From: CAVZMI01 sp050011775
Lineage (GTDB): Bacteria > Bacteroidota > Ignavibacteria > UBA10030 > CAVZMI01
NCBI GenBank assembly: GCA_050011775.1
Contig: JBEKIL010000012.1
Location: 82,014 to 146,013 of the forward strand
Reading direction: 5' to 3'
Length of the DNA: 64,000 nucleotides
A program made the position numbers and the translations under genes. How positions within the stretch are numbered: position 1 is the first letter of the stretch; every line of letters starts with the position of its first letter. A model generated the notes under the pieces. The model had not been told where the DNA came from. It saw nothing but the letters and a program-made list of their open reading frames with translations, and searched no databases. This document shows, piece by piece, positions 8,743-17,505 of this stretch.

Positions 8743-10422
8743 TTACTTTTGTAGAATTGCAATCTTACCATGCCTGGTTTCACCCTTCACGGTTATGACG
8801 TAGTAATACACTCCGCTTGGAGCCAATAATCCGTTATTCATGATACCATCCCAACAAATCATTTTTTTCGCTAATTTCATTTTAGTCTCTTTTTGTCCAT
8901 GATAAATTTCCCTGAGATCCGATGAATAAACAGCAAGCTCTCCATCCGTCGCCTCCTGGATCCATACCGGAAAAATGATCTGCCGCATCCCATCGGCGAT
9001 AAACGGATTAGGATACGGTGGGTCGTAGCTCACGATGGTACTCGGATTAATAAAGGCAATGCTTTTCCAGTTTTGTGGATCGTTGGCTTGCAGCTTTATC
9101 CCCCAACCATTCGATAGATGTGTATAGGTTTCATCTCCACCGTTACTCTGAATCAGGTAGCTAAAGGGATACTCATCAGTTGCATTATTCAATGCCGAGA
9201 CAATATTCACATTTGTCGCTATAAGAGTTGCCGTATCCTTAGTATCATTTTTGGCTACCTGAAAAAACTTGAAAGCCAGATTCCTTAATTCATAATTACT
9301 CTGACTTGTCGGGGGAATAAACACAATCTGATCGTAGATTTTAATTTCCGGATAGAGATATCCATCGGGAAAAAACTGTGTTAAATCGGCCTTGGGACCG
9401 GTATAATAATGCCAAAAAGCAAATTCTGGATATTCGCTCTCAAGTGAGGTTTGATGATTTTGGAGAGTTAGGATAATTGCTTGGAGACTCGGGACATTGT
9501 GTATCGCGTTCCAAATTTCATGGATGACAGAACGTCCGAATTTCTGTTCTAAATATTTTGCGAAAATCGCCCTTCCATATTCAACCAGACCATTGGCTTC
9601 ATTGAGAGGAATATCGGTCATTGAAAAAGCGAACCTGACATATTGAAGGTAGTCCTTCACAGCGGGAAAAACCTCATCTTCCATCCATGTCGAACTGATC
9701 TCATAGAAAAAAGGACTCGCATCTTCAAGCCAGAGTCGATAGTTGCCGATCTGGATTGCATGAAAAAATTCGTGGGCTGCAGTGACTCTTGCTCCATTGA
9801 GACCTTTACTGTAATAACGATAATAGTCATTGTCGATCTTGATAAATGATGATGAGATCTGAGTCGGATCTGTGGGATTTAATACTGAATCGGGGTACGT
9901 TTCACCGTATGCCATACCATCATATTCTATTATATAGATATCGTATGCATCGTCTCCGCCGATCCCGTAATCTGATGGCGGGGGTGGATATCCCATTTCA
10001 ACGATCTCTTTTTCCCATACAGTTTCAAATATTTCCGCAATGGAATCTGCATATTCCTTTGCGGAGTTGGGAATCTTCACAGTATCCTGATAAAGAAGCG
10101 CTCCCGCATTTGTCCCTGTCGTGTCAAAATGGATGCGGAAGTGTCCATTTGCGCTAAGAATCGACGTCTGGCATGTCGGTCGTGTCTGTAGAAGATGAAG
10201 CATTTGTTTTTCTTCATCTGTCAGCTTGCGGCCCAGTGTACGAATCCTGGCAACAAGGCTGAATGAACATTTGGTAGGGTGCTGTGGAGGTAGTGTTCTT
10301 CCCTCTCGAAGTGCAAAATGCTCCTGCATCTGTTGAAGAAGCGGTCGCCGCGTTTCTTGTAATTGCCCTTTCAGGGCGATGGGGATCAGGGCGCACAAAA
10401 GTATAAATGAAAAGGGTTTCAT
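8743..10422 (-). CDS. secreted zinc metalloprotease with T9SS sorting domain
   Basis: This exported protein of 559 residues has a signal peptide (MKPFSFILLCALIPIALKG) and a zinc-protease motif HEFFHAIQ at about residue 225. A downstream STWMEDEV segment could supply the third zinc ligand. The arrangement resembles the MXAN_6640-type putative metalloproteases. The last ~85 residues form a type IX secretion C-terminal domain: a YPNPF motif, a GVYYYVI turn and a basic KIAILQK end. The protein is therefore likely exported through T9SS and anchored or released at the cell surface. Its ATG overlaps the stop of the FG-GAP gene (ATGA). The natural substrate is unknown. Confidence 0.8.
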   Translation of the reverse strand: MKPFSFILLCALIPIALKGQLQETRRPLLQQMQEHFALREGRTLPPQHPTKCSFSLVARIRTLGRKLTDEEKQMLHLLQTRPTCQTSILSANGHFRIHFDTTGTNAGALLYQDTVKIPNSAKEYADSIAEIFETVWEKEIVEMGYPPPPSDYGIGGDDAYDIYIIEYDGMAYGETYPDSVLNPTDPTQISSSFIKIDNDYYRYYSKGLNGARVTAAHEFFHAIQIGNYRLWLEDASPFFYEISSTWMEDEVFPAVKDYLQYVRFAFSMTDIPLNEANGLVEYGRAIFAKYLEQKFGRSVIHEIWNAIHNVPSLQAIILTLQNHQTSLESEYPEFAFWHYYTGPKADLTQFFPDGYLYPEIKIYDQIVFIPPTSQSNYELRNLAFKFFQVAKNDTKDTATLIATNVNIVSALNNATDEYPFSYLIQSNGGDETYTHLSNGWGIKLQANDPQNWKSIAFINPSTIVSYDPPYPNPFIADGMRQIIFPVWIQEATDGELAVYSSDLREIYHGQKETKMKLAKKMICWDGIMNNGLLAPSGVYYYVITVKGETRHGKIAILQK

Positions 10423-12581
10423 TCGATTGAAGTAATAGTGAGTGTATTTCGTCGTAAATTTGTCATCAGTAATTGCGGTGTGCCATTTTTAAAAAGGTCG
10501 ACACTTTCAAAGTCGCCAATTTCTTCTGCCTCTGCAATGGTTCGTGGCGGAAAAAATGTTCCATCACCTTTTCCACGAAAGAAGAGCAGAGATTTTGTTA
10601 GATCGTTGACAAGAAGAATATCAAGAACCTCGTCACCATCGGCATCGCGTAATTTTATATTTTGAGGATGTGAGACAAGAGTATGAGGAAACGACTGGCT
10701 TGTCAATGTAAAAGTACTATCACCCCGTCCAAGTGCGACATACATTTTCGATGAACTCTTATTACCGCTGATAAAAACGAGATCATTTTTTCCATCATTA
10801 TTAAAATCCCCGGCGGATATGATGACAGACGTATAGCTGGTATCGGGAAAATAGAAGGATACGCGCCGCTCGTGGAGTTCCAGCAGGGGGTCGCTGAAGG
10901 ACGTCACGAGATATGGACGTGAGAATCGTTTATCCTTGACTACATAAACGATGTCGAAATGGTTGTCGTTATTGATATCGCTTACAGTTGCTCCAAGCAT
11001 TGTATTTGGAGCAGCAGGTTGATAACTTTTCTCGGAAAACCGGGTTTCTTGGACCTGTTCAAAAAATGACACAGAGACCGGGATCAAATTCGAATAATTC
11101 ACAGTCAGCAAGTCTACCAATCCCGATCGTGTAATCCAACCATAAACAAAGGATGGGATTCCCCCCGTGGGAATTTGGTAAACATTCGCCGCCATACCTT
11201 GGAGGTCGACGTCGTAGACCGAAATCTGTTCGGCGTGATTTGTAGAAACGATGAATGCCGCATGAGCGTTTTGTGAACCAGCATAGTTCAGATATTGGGG
11301 TGATGAAACAGTTTTGACGGCAATTTGTCCCCTGAGGCATTTATCGCCCCGACCGTAGAGGATTGAGAGAGTCGATGACGATTCGTTGGCGACGGCTACA
11401 TCAAGTAATCCGTCCTGATTGAAATCACCGACAGTGATTCCTTTGGGAAGCCGGCCGAGTGCATATTCTCTCCCCTGCACTTCCTTTTTTTCTTCATTCC
11501 AGTATACAATGAGCTTCTGGCTGCGCCGTTCACTTATTATCAGGTCGGGATATCGGTCGTGCGTCAACGAACCTAGAACATATGATGTCGGCTGAGTTCC
11601 TGTTGCGAACACCGTCCCTTCGCCAAAAAATCCACGCCCCTGATTAATAAACACGCCGGCACATGCATTCTGTCTGTCAATAGCAATAATATCCTGTTTT
11701 CGGTCGCCATTCAAATCGGCCGCAAAGAGCGAGGTAGGACTGAATTCAAGCCGGATGATCTGTGCCTTGAGGAATTCTCCACTTCCGGTACCGAAATAAG
11801 TGCGAAGCGATTTTGATTTTGATGATACGACGGCAAGGTCGATCGTTTTATTTCCATCAAGATCAACCGCAGCAAGATCATCAATCTCATCGCTCAGCTG
11901 GAATGATGTTTCTTCTGAATATCCACCGATACCATCCCCGTAGTAAATATTTATCGTGTTTGTCACCCAATCCAGGGTCACAAGATCAGGAATGCCGTCG
12001 CTATTAAGCGACTTGACAACAGCCTTTCCTACCGGGATATCTCCAAGAATCGTCTGCGGCAATCGAAACGTTCCATCGCCATTTCCGGGAAGAACGGTGA
12101 TACCGAGAGATTTTTTCCCGTATAGGATTATATCGGGACGGCCGTCTTGCGTTATATCTGCAATAGCGATATCATCGTAGATGCCGTCAAGATAGAACTG
12201 TCCGCCAACCCGTAGTGCCCCGTTTTCCTGGCCGAAATAGAATCTGACAAGATGTGCCTGCCGGAATAGAACAACGACATCAGCATATTGATCGGCATTT
12301 AAAAAACCGGGCGCACCGATATCGCACGAATCAGTAAAATCAATTTCCTGACGGGTTTCGAATATTCCCCCGGGTTGAATTCGAAAGACTGTAAGTGAAG
12401 ATGGACTGCGCGAGAGCGTTACAATTTCATTTACACTGTCCGCGTCGATATCAGCCAGTATGGTATACACCGGTCGTGCGTGTGTGGGTATTTCGAAATA
12501 CAATGCAAACGACGCCGTTTGGCGTTGAGAAAAAACGATTGATGTATGAAAAAGTACCGTGATCAAAAAAAGGACTCGCAT
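10419..12581 (-). CDS. secreted FG-GAP/VCBS repeat beta-propeller protein
   Basis: This is a 720-residue exported protein (signal peptide MRVLFLITVLFHTSIVFS) built of many FG-GAP/VCBS repeats of the form DLNGDRKQDIIAID, DINNDNHFDIVYV and GDFNNDGKNDLVFI. These fold as calcium-binding propellers used in adhesion or carbohydrate binding. An upstream open stretch to 12743 overlaps the thioesterase and is rejected; the ATG at 12581 begins the signal peptide. No T9SS C-terminal domain is seen. It is co-transcribed with the metalloprotease, with overlapping stop and start, so the two may act together outside the cell. Confidence 0.82.
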   Translation of the reverse strand: MRVLFLITVLFHTSIVFSQRQTASFALYFEIPTHARPVYTILADIDADSVNEIVTLSRSPSSLTVFRIQPGGIFETRQEIDFTDSCDIGAPGFLNADQYADVVVLFRQAHLVRFYFGQENGALRVGGQFYLDGIYDDIAIADITQDGRPDIILYGKKSLGITVLPGNGDGTFRLPQTILGDIPVGKAVVKSLNSDGIPDLVTLDWVTNTINIYYGDGIGGYSEETSFQLSDEIDDLAAVDLDGNKTIDLAVVSSKSKSLRTYFGTGSGEFLKAQIIRLEFSPTSLFAADLNGDRKQDIIAIDRQNACAGVFINQGRGFFGEGTVFATGTQPTSYVLGSLTHDRYPDLIISERRSQKLIVYWNEEKKEVQGREYALGRLPKGITVGDFNQDGLLDVAVANESSSTLSILYGRGDKCLRGQIAVKTVSSPQYLNYAGSQNAHAAFIVSTNHAEQISVYDVDLQGMAANVYQIPTGGIPSFVYGWITRSGLVDLLTVNYSNLIPVSVSFFEQVQETRFSEKSYQPAAPNTMLGATVSDINNDNHFDIVYVVKDKRFSRPYLVTSFSDPLLELHERRVSFYFPDTSYTSVIISAGDFNNDGKNDLVFISGNKSSSKMYVALGRGDSTFTLTSQSFPHTLVSHPQNIKLRDADGDEVLDILLVNDLTKSLLFFRGKGDGTFFPPRTIAEAEEIGDFESVDLFKNGTPQLLMTNLRRNTLTITSIE

Positions 12582-12615
12582 GTCCAGTAGAGAACGAAAC
12601 TGGCAATGATCAGAA

Positions 12616-13095
12616 TCATCCACGTTTCTGCCTGTGTTGAAGTCGGATCTCCCTTCGTTTGAGGGCTTGATTGTACCGGCGTTTTTCCTCTTCGGATTCC
12701 GGGATAATTTGCGGAACCTCGACCGGGTGCCCGTTCTCATCAATACTCACAAACGTGAAATATGCCGTATTCGTATGGGCGAGAGATCCGGTGAGGAGAT
12801 TTTGCGAAAACACTTTGACGCCCACTTCCATAGAAGTATGAAAAACACGATTCACTGCCGCACGGAGGATCACAACTTCACCCGCATGAATCGGATGAAT
12901 GAAGTTGATCTCGTCAACCGATGCCGTAACACATACTCGATTGCTATGACGTGATGCCGAAATTGCGGCACAAATATCCAGCCAGTGCATCAATCGTCCG
13001 CCGTACAGATTTCCCATTTGATTTGTATCGTTGGGGAAGACGTACTCTGTCATTTCAACGATCGAATTTTTCACATATCTCGGGAAGTCGTTCAT
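12616..13095 (-). CDS. acyl-CoA thioesterase (hotdog fold, YciA/BACH type)
   Basis: This is a 159-residue single hotdog-domain hydrolase of acyl-CoA. It shows the family pattern: NDTNQMGNLYGGRLMHWLD near the start, then ASVDEINFIHPIHAGEVV, with the conserved Asn/Asp residues in place. The charged C-terminal tail (EEEKRRYNQALKRRE) is common in this group. Neighbours are bamD (14 bases upstream) and the FG-GAP gene. Substrate chain length cannot be read from sequence. Confidence 0.88.
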   Translation of the reverse strand: MNDFPRYVKNSIVEMTEYVFPNDTNQMGNLYGGRLMHWLDICAAISASRHSNRVCVTASVDEINFIHPIHAGEVVILRAAVNRVFHTSMEVGVKVFSQNLLTGSLAHTNTAYFTFVSIDENGHPVEVPQIIPESEEEKRRYNQALKRREIRLQHRQKRG

Positions 13096-13109
13096 GATCC
13101 CTTCAATGC

Positions 13110-13898
13110 CTATGGTTTCTGAGTCTTCTCCTTGTCGGTCAGCCCCTTGAGCTTTGCATCGATCTCCGTTCGTAACTCATCTCCTTCACTGCGCCGGTCG
13201 CTCGAGGGATATCGCTCGAAGAATCTCGCTATCTCATCGCGTGCTTCCGGATACTTTTTTCTCAAGAACATCGCGCGCGCTTTACCAAGCTGTGAGTCAT
13301 CCGCCAGATCGGAATCATGGAATTTTTCAAGCACCGCATCATAATAAATAACTGCCGCACGATAATATTGCATCCGCATATAGAGCTCGGCGATTGTATA
13401 TTCTCGTTCTGCAAGCTTGTTGTTCAATTCCCGGATTTTCGCTTCGCCATCAGGAACAAGCGAATCTGCAGGACTATATTCGATAAACGACTGGAATGCA
13501 TCGATTGCCTTGTGCGTATTCTGCTGATCAAGCGATGATTGTGACGATAACCTGTAAAAACATTTCCCCAGCTGATAGCGTGCGCGTGGAAGCAATTTGC
13601 TGCTGGTGCGGGTGCGTATAAAATTTTCAAATTCGTATTGAGCTAGGATATATTCTTTCCGTTTATAATAACTTTCCGCCAGATAAAATTGGGCCGAATC
13701 TCCGTAGCCGCTTCCCTGGAATTGAAGTGTGATGATTTTTAAATCTTCTATCGCATCCAGATAATCCTCGTTCTCGAAAGCCTGTCTAGCTCGCTCCCAA
13801 CGCTCATCCGGCGTGAGAGCAGTCGAGTCTTTACCGCTCCCACATCCATTAACCATGAGGAAAAGAAAACAACATACTGCCAGCAATAAATATCGCAT
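13110..13898 (-). CDS. bamD: outer-membrane assembly lipoprotein BamD
   Basis: BamD is the lipoprotein partner of BamA in outer-membrane beta-barrel assembly. The 262 residues begin with a lipoprotein signal ending at NGC (Cys about residue 19), followed by TPR-like repeats such as DSAQFYLAESYYKRKEY and ARYQLGKCFYR. The ATG at 13898 follows AAAAGGAG and is preferred over in-frame starts further upstream, which overlap capA. The short sequence between the signal and the first repeat and the spacing of the repeats fit BamD, although other TPR lipoproteins look similar. Confidence 0.85.
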   Translation of the reverse strand: MRYLLLAVCCFLFLMVNGCGSGKDSTALTPDERWERARQAFENEDYLDAIEDLKIITLQFQGSGYGDSAQFYLAESYYKRKEYILAQYEFENFIRTRTSSKLLPRARYQLGKCFYRLSSQSSLDQQNTHKAIDAFQSFIEYSPADSLVPDGEAKIRELNNKLAEREYTIAELYMRMQYYRAAVIYYDAVLEKFHDSDLADDSQLGKARAMFLRKKYPEARDEIARFFERYPSSDRRSEGDELRTEIDAKLKGLTDKEKTQKP

Positions 13899-13908
13899 CG
13901 ATCTCCTT

Positions 13909-14949
13909 TTAATCAATGTGTAAAGAATCACTGTACGACCACGGAAATCTGATATTTGATAATCTATGGACACGGTCAAGAATTTCCTTACGTTCGCGTG
14001 CATCGGTACTTTCTGAAGGTTGAAATCCCGCCATGATCGGAATTATTGTGACCGAACGGATGTATACCTTTCCTTCATACTTTTCAAACATCCAACGAAT
14101 ACCCGCACTCAGCCTTGTCCATTTCCGCTTCGGCTGAGAGAACACAAAATTTCCCAGCGAATAAACACACCATCCCCCTTTATATGCTTCTATTCCTTGC
14201 AGGACATGGCTATGATGCCCCAAGACGATATTGACCCCTGACTCAACAAGCTGATGGAAAAATCTTTTTTGCCGGGCTGTCGGCTTGTCCTTGTATTCTT
14301 CATCACCGTGGTAACTGACAACGACAACATCAACGGAGTCACGAATCGCTCGAATTTCCGGGAAAAGCTTTCCACTATCGGCCAGAGCAATGTACGGTTT
14401 CCATTCGCAACAGGAGGAATTCATCAGTTCTGTGACCGCAAAAAAAGCGAATGAAATCCCGGAAATCTGTCTTATAAGCGGACTATATCGACGGCTTGAA
14501 TCAATGGCCGTCCCCACATGCCATATTCTTGACGAGTCGAGATTTGCTATTGTTTCTTTCAAGCCTCGGAATCCGTAATCGTATGAATGGTTGTTGGCCG
14601 TTGAAACAATGTTGATTCCCGCCTGTGCTAACGATGCACCGCCCTGCGGCGGGCCCGTAAAAATCAAATTATTTTTTTGACTCTGCGTCTCTCCATGCTG
14701 GTCTGAAAGCTGACTTTCAAGATTGATAAATACGATATCCGTTGTACTAAAGATTTGCCTGATCCTGCGAAACGGATAAAGCGTATCGCCTTGTAGTAAC
14801 ATTTTCCCGACATGCCGACCGAGATTAACATCTCCAAATGTCAACATAGACACATATTTGCTCGAGCTGTCATTCGCTTCCCCGCTCCGGCAGTATGATG
14901 ATGCCGCAAACACCATCGAGAGTACCAGGATTGTCCGGAGTATGCGCAT
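13909..14949 (-). CDS. CapA-family protein (poly-gamma-glutamate capsule-type metallophosphatase fold)
   Basis: This exported protein of about 346 residues has an N-terminal signal and a PGA_cap domain. Motifs include TFGDVNLGRHV, INLESQLSD, STANNHSYDYGF, VVSYHGDEEY and VLGHHSHVLQGIE, together the metal-binding set of a calcineurin-like fold. CapA proteins are linked to polyglutamate capsules, but most family members outside Bacillus have no proven role and no capBC genes are present here. The ATG at 14949 lies just after the stop of the upstream gene; a TTG at 14952 is the alternative. Confidence 0.85.
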   Translation of the reverse strand: MRILRTILVLSMVFAASSYCRSGEANDSSSKYVSMLTFGDVNLGRHVGKMLLQGDTLYPFRRIRQIFSTTDIVFINLESQLSDQHGETQSQKNNLIFTGPPQGGASLAQAGINIVSTANNHSYDYGFRGLKETIANLDSSRIWHVGTAIDSSRRYSPLIRQISGISFAFFAVTELMNSSCCEWKPYIALADSGKLFPEIRAIRDSVDVVVVSYHGDEEYKDKPTARQKRFFHQLVESGVNIVLGHHSHVLQGIEAYKGGWCVYSLGNFVFSQPKRKWTRLSAGIRWMFEKYEGKVYIRSVTIIPIMAGFQPSESTDARERKEILDRVHRLSNIRFPWSYSDSLHID

Positions 14950-14952
14950 CAA

Positions 14953-15594
14953 TCAACTTCGTACTGTGAATAAAAGATACACGGCAATTGCGAGTGTGCC
15001 AAGAATGACGAACGGTTCGAGCAGCGAATCAAAAAAACCCTGTGCAGGCGGTTCACCCCGCGCAGCCCGTAATGTTGGATGCTCGATTGATGGAAGATCG
15101 CTGACAGCAATTGTATCCGTGATAGTCTCACTATAGTCTTTTGCGAGACCTACCGATCCATTCTTCCAGATAACACTGACTGAGAATTTTCCCTCGATGG
15201 TTCGACCGGTCCGTGCTTCACTGAATAGATCATCGCGAAATACCGGTGAATATCGGACACCGAGGGATATCGGGAAAATTTCAAGACTTCCATCTGCATT
15301 CGCCGAATCCCCTGCTTCTGCGACCACCGCCTTTATACCGTGCGCAAATAAAACATCGAAAGCACTCTGATCAACGAGCCAGCTGTTTTCATCTTTTCCG
15401 TTCCTGACCCGAATACACAGACCAGGCTGAAATGCTTCTGCCTGAAAAACTCTCTCTACTACAGAGCGGACGATTTTCTGTAGTTGTTCCACGTTGGTCG
15501 GTCGTAATTGCGAAGGAGACTGAGCATGTCCTGATCCCGTATGTATCATTCCCACGCACAAAAAAAAGAATGAGACGATCATCAATGCACGCAC
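14953..15594 (-). CDS. hypothetical exported protein with C-terminal membrane anchor
   Basis: I do not recognise this family. The 213 residues have a signal peptide ending near GSGHAQS, a mixed alpha/beta middle containing an ENSWLVDQSAFDVLF segment, and one C-terminal transmembrane helix (FVILGTLAIAVYLLF) followed by a short basic tail. Start GTG 15594 has GGAG five bases ahead. It is first in the minus-strand run capA-bamD-thioesterase-FG-GAP-protease-ccm and abuts capA, which suggests a cell-envelope role. Confidence 0.7.
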   Translation of the reverse strand: MRALMIVSFFFLCVGMIHTGSGHAQSPSQLRPTNVEQLQKIVRSVVERVFQAEAFQPGLCIRVRNGKDENSWLVDQSAFDVLFAHGIKAVVAEAGDSANADGSLEIFPISLGVRYSPVFRDDLFSEARTGRTIEGKFSVSVIWKNGSVGLAKDYSETITDTIAVSDLPSIEHPTLRAARGEPPAQGFFDSLLEPFVILGTLAIAVYLLFTVRS

Positions 15595-15834
15595 TGATAC
15601 TCCAAACCATTGAAGGATATACTGACCAGATTTTAATTGATGTCGAGTACCAAAAATGACTTTAATGATCGAAATCTACCCTTCAACTTTAGATTACCTG
15701 AAATGGCAATCTAATTAGCTATTACCTATTAAAGTTATTTTTGAATCAAGACACTTGATCAAAGTACGAAAAAAAGGGGTGATTATCAAGAATAAGCGGA
15801 GGATCACTCAAACGGTTTGTGAAAATTTAATGTC

Positions 15835-15878
15835 ATGTCAGCGAGTCCCGCCGGACATCGCTCATGATACGCTGACAT
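15835..15878. repeat. Inverted repeat overlapping the end of a TPM gene
   Basis: ATGTCAGCG (15835-15843) and CGCTGACAT (15870-15878) are exact inverses, with a further AGCGA/TCGCT pair inside. It spans the stop codon of the TPM gene. There is no T-run, so its role as a terminator is doubtful. Confidence 0.4.
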
Positions 15879-16320
15879 TATCTGGTAGTTCATCGATATT
15901 GCCAGCTTTTGCCGGGAAGTGTTTCGCAAGAATATCGCCTACTCCATGAGCCGTCGCGCAAATTCCATCGTAAAACTTCCCTTCGCGAAAATGCCTGCTC
16001 ATTTGCTCTGCAAGTGCATCCCAGGTCCCATCTTCAACCCGCGCGTGAATTCCCTCGTCTGCCATAATATGGAACTTACGTTCAGATATCAGGAGAAAAA
16101 TCAGGACGCCGATATGCTTTTCTGTTTTATGCACGCCAAGCCGATGGAATTCTTTCAGTGCAAGCTGGTGGAGTGATAGTTTTCCCTCCCCCCAATGACG
16201 TTTTTCGCGAAGAGCGACCCGAATCTCCCCTTCTGTCGTTTTTTCTATTTCACGAATGACTTCCGCAACTTGCTGCATATCCTGTTCGGATAGGATTTTA
16301 TGGATATCTTTTCGTCCCAT
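15862..16320 (-). CDS. TPM-domain protein (soluble)
   Basis: This is a 152-residue TPM-type domain without signal peptide or glycine-rich tail. It shows the family features EIEKTTEGEIRVAL, GVLIFLLISERKFHIMADEGI and a HFREGKFYDGI segment. TPM domains occur in thylakoid TLP18.3 acid phosphatase and in bacterial membrane-linked proteins of mostly unknown function. It is the last gene of the kinase/response-regulator run, one base beyond the regulator stop, so it may be an output or partner of that signalling system. Confidence 0.82.
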   Translation of the reverse strand: MGRKDIHKILSEQDMQQVAEVIREIEKTTEGEIRVALREKRHWGEGKLSLHQLALKEFHRLGVHKTEKHIGVLIFLLISERKFHIMADEGIHARVEDGTWDALAEQMSRHFREGKFYDGICATAHGVGDILAKHFPAKAGNIDELPDNVSVS

Positions 16321-16322
16321 TG

Positions 16323-16997
16323 CTATGATGATATGTCAAACATTCGAAGATCTTTGATATACACAACTGTTTTATCTTCTTTTAATTCTTTAAGTCGTTC
16401 TATCTTTTTCTCCATGCGTTCAAGATTATCGCGGATGATGACAAGATAACTTCTCACATCTTTTGTCGAATCACGCTGGAGGAGGCTATCTACATTTAGT
16501 TTCATCGCCGTGATGGGATTATTCAATTCCTGACTGAGGCTCACGACCATTTCTTGTACGGCTTCGAGCCGTTTCTGGCTGATTTCCAGTTCAGAGAGGC
16601 GGTGGCGGAGTTTTACTTTTTCAAGAACACTGACGATTGTGCGGGGCAAGACAGGTGTAGAAATCTCTTCTTTAACCAGATACCCTTCGATACCTAGTTT
16701 CATTGCTTCGATTGCGAGGGAAATATCTTTATTAACGGTCAGAAAAATAACTGGTATAGTAAATCCCCGCTCGTTAAGCATTCGTGTCACCTCAAGCCCA
16801 TTGTGTCCGGGGAGAAAGTAATCCATCAGGATCGCATCGGCAGTGTGACCTTCCTCGAGCCACTTCAAAGCATCGGAGCCGGTTTCCTTTGCAGTGATCT
16901 CGAATTTGGTTGTTTCATTTTTCTGAAGATAGAGATTGACCAGACGAACAAAATTATGGTTATCCTCGATCAGCAGGATGGAAATTGGTGATTGCAT
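16323..16997 (-). CDS. response regulator fused to a kinase-like dimerisation domain lacking the histidine
   Basis: The N-terminal receiver domain (residues 1-125) has the phosphorylated aspartate in ILMDYFLPG, acidic ED near the start and the lysine in YLVKEE. The remaining ~95 residues resemble a histidine-kinase DHp coiled coil, but the H-box reads SLSQELNNPITAMKLN with Gln where the phospho-His would be, and no ATPase domain follows. It may dimerise or interact with the neighbouring kinase rather than autophosphorylate. The gene overlaps the end of the upstream regulator by 38 bases in another frame; both N- and C-termini look genuine. Confidence 0.8.
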   Translation of the reverse strand: MQSPISILLIEDNHNFVRLVNLYLQKNETTKFEITAKETGSDALKWLEEGHTADAILMDYFLPGHNGLEVTRMLNERGFTIPVIFLTVNKDISLAIEAMKLGIEGYLVKEEISTPVLPRTIVSVLEKVKLRHRLSELEISQKRLEAVQEMVVSLSQELNNPITAMKLNVDSLLQRDSTKDVRSYLVIIRDNLERMEKKIERLKELKEDKTVVYIKDLRMFDISS

Positions 16998-17463
16998 CGG
17001 TTCCTTCCGGATTAGTATGTGGTAACAGTGCGATTTGCCCCCAATATCGGTTGATTACATCCATCGCCTGAGAAAATTCATCGAACACTGTAGATTTGCT
17101 AATATAGGTATTTGCACCCAGCTCGTAAGCAATCGATATATCTTCCTGCCGCTCCGAGCTGCTGAATACGATCACCGGAATACGACGGTATGTCGGTGTT
17201 GATTTGATGAACCTCAGGACTTCCCGTCCGTCGACTTTTGGTAAATTCAAATCGAGAAAAATCAAATCGGGCCATGCCGCCTGGTTACCTGATTCATCGA
17301 CTGAACTTTTCGACGTCAGATAATCAAGGGCTGTCTGTCCGTCGCGGACGAGAATCGTCCGTACTTTATTTTTGTTTTGTTCCAGAGCCCAGGAAATAAT
17401 TCGAATATGGTCTGGATTGTCGTCAACAATGAGTATCGATAATTCCTGTCCTACGTTAGTCAA
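16960..17463 (-). CDS. single-domain response regulator (Rcp1/CheY-like)
   Basis: This 167-residue receiver domain has a short tail. Phosphoacceptor Asp is in DLIFLDLNLPKVDGREVL, the early acidic pair in IVDDNPDH, and the switch residues in VIVFSSSERQED and YISKS. The longer DLNLPKVDG loop is typical of Rcp1-like regulators paired with multi-PAS/GAF kinases, which matches the adjacent kinase gene 42 bases upstream. There is no DNA-binding domain, so the output is likely protein-protein. Confidence 0.88.
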   Translation of the reverse strand: MTNVGQELSILIVDDNPDHIRIISWALEQNKNKVRTILVRDGQTALDYLTSKSSVDESGNQAAWPDLIFLDLNLPKVDGREVLRFIKSTPTYRRIPVIVFSSSERQEDISIAYELGANTYISKSTVFDEFSQAMDVINRYWGQIALLPHTNPEGTDAITNFHPADRG

Positions 17464-17505
17464 CTATTCCCCCTATGGTTGTGCATTATGAATATGACGG
17501 TGCTA

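Noticed and set aside
12582..12743. N-terminal extension of the FG-GAP protein
   Set aside because: It overlaps the thioesterase end, has a basic low-complexity composition and precedes a clean signal peptide start.
14953..15131. Alternative minus-strand frame inside the exported hypothetical gene
   Set aside because: It overlaps a longer frame with a signal peptide, ribosome site and membrane anchor, and has no family features.
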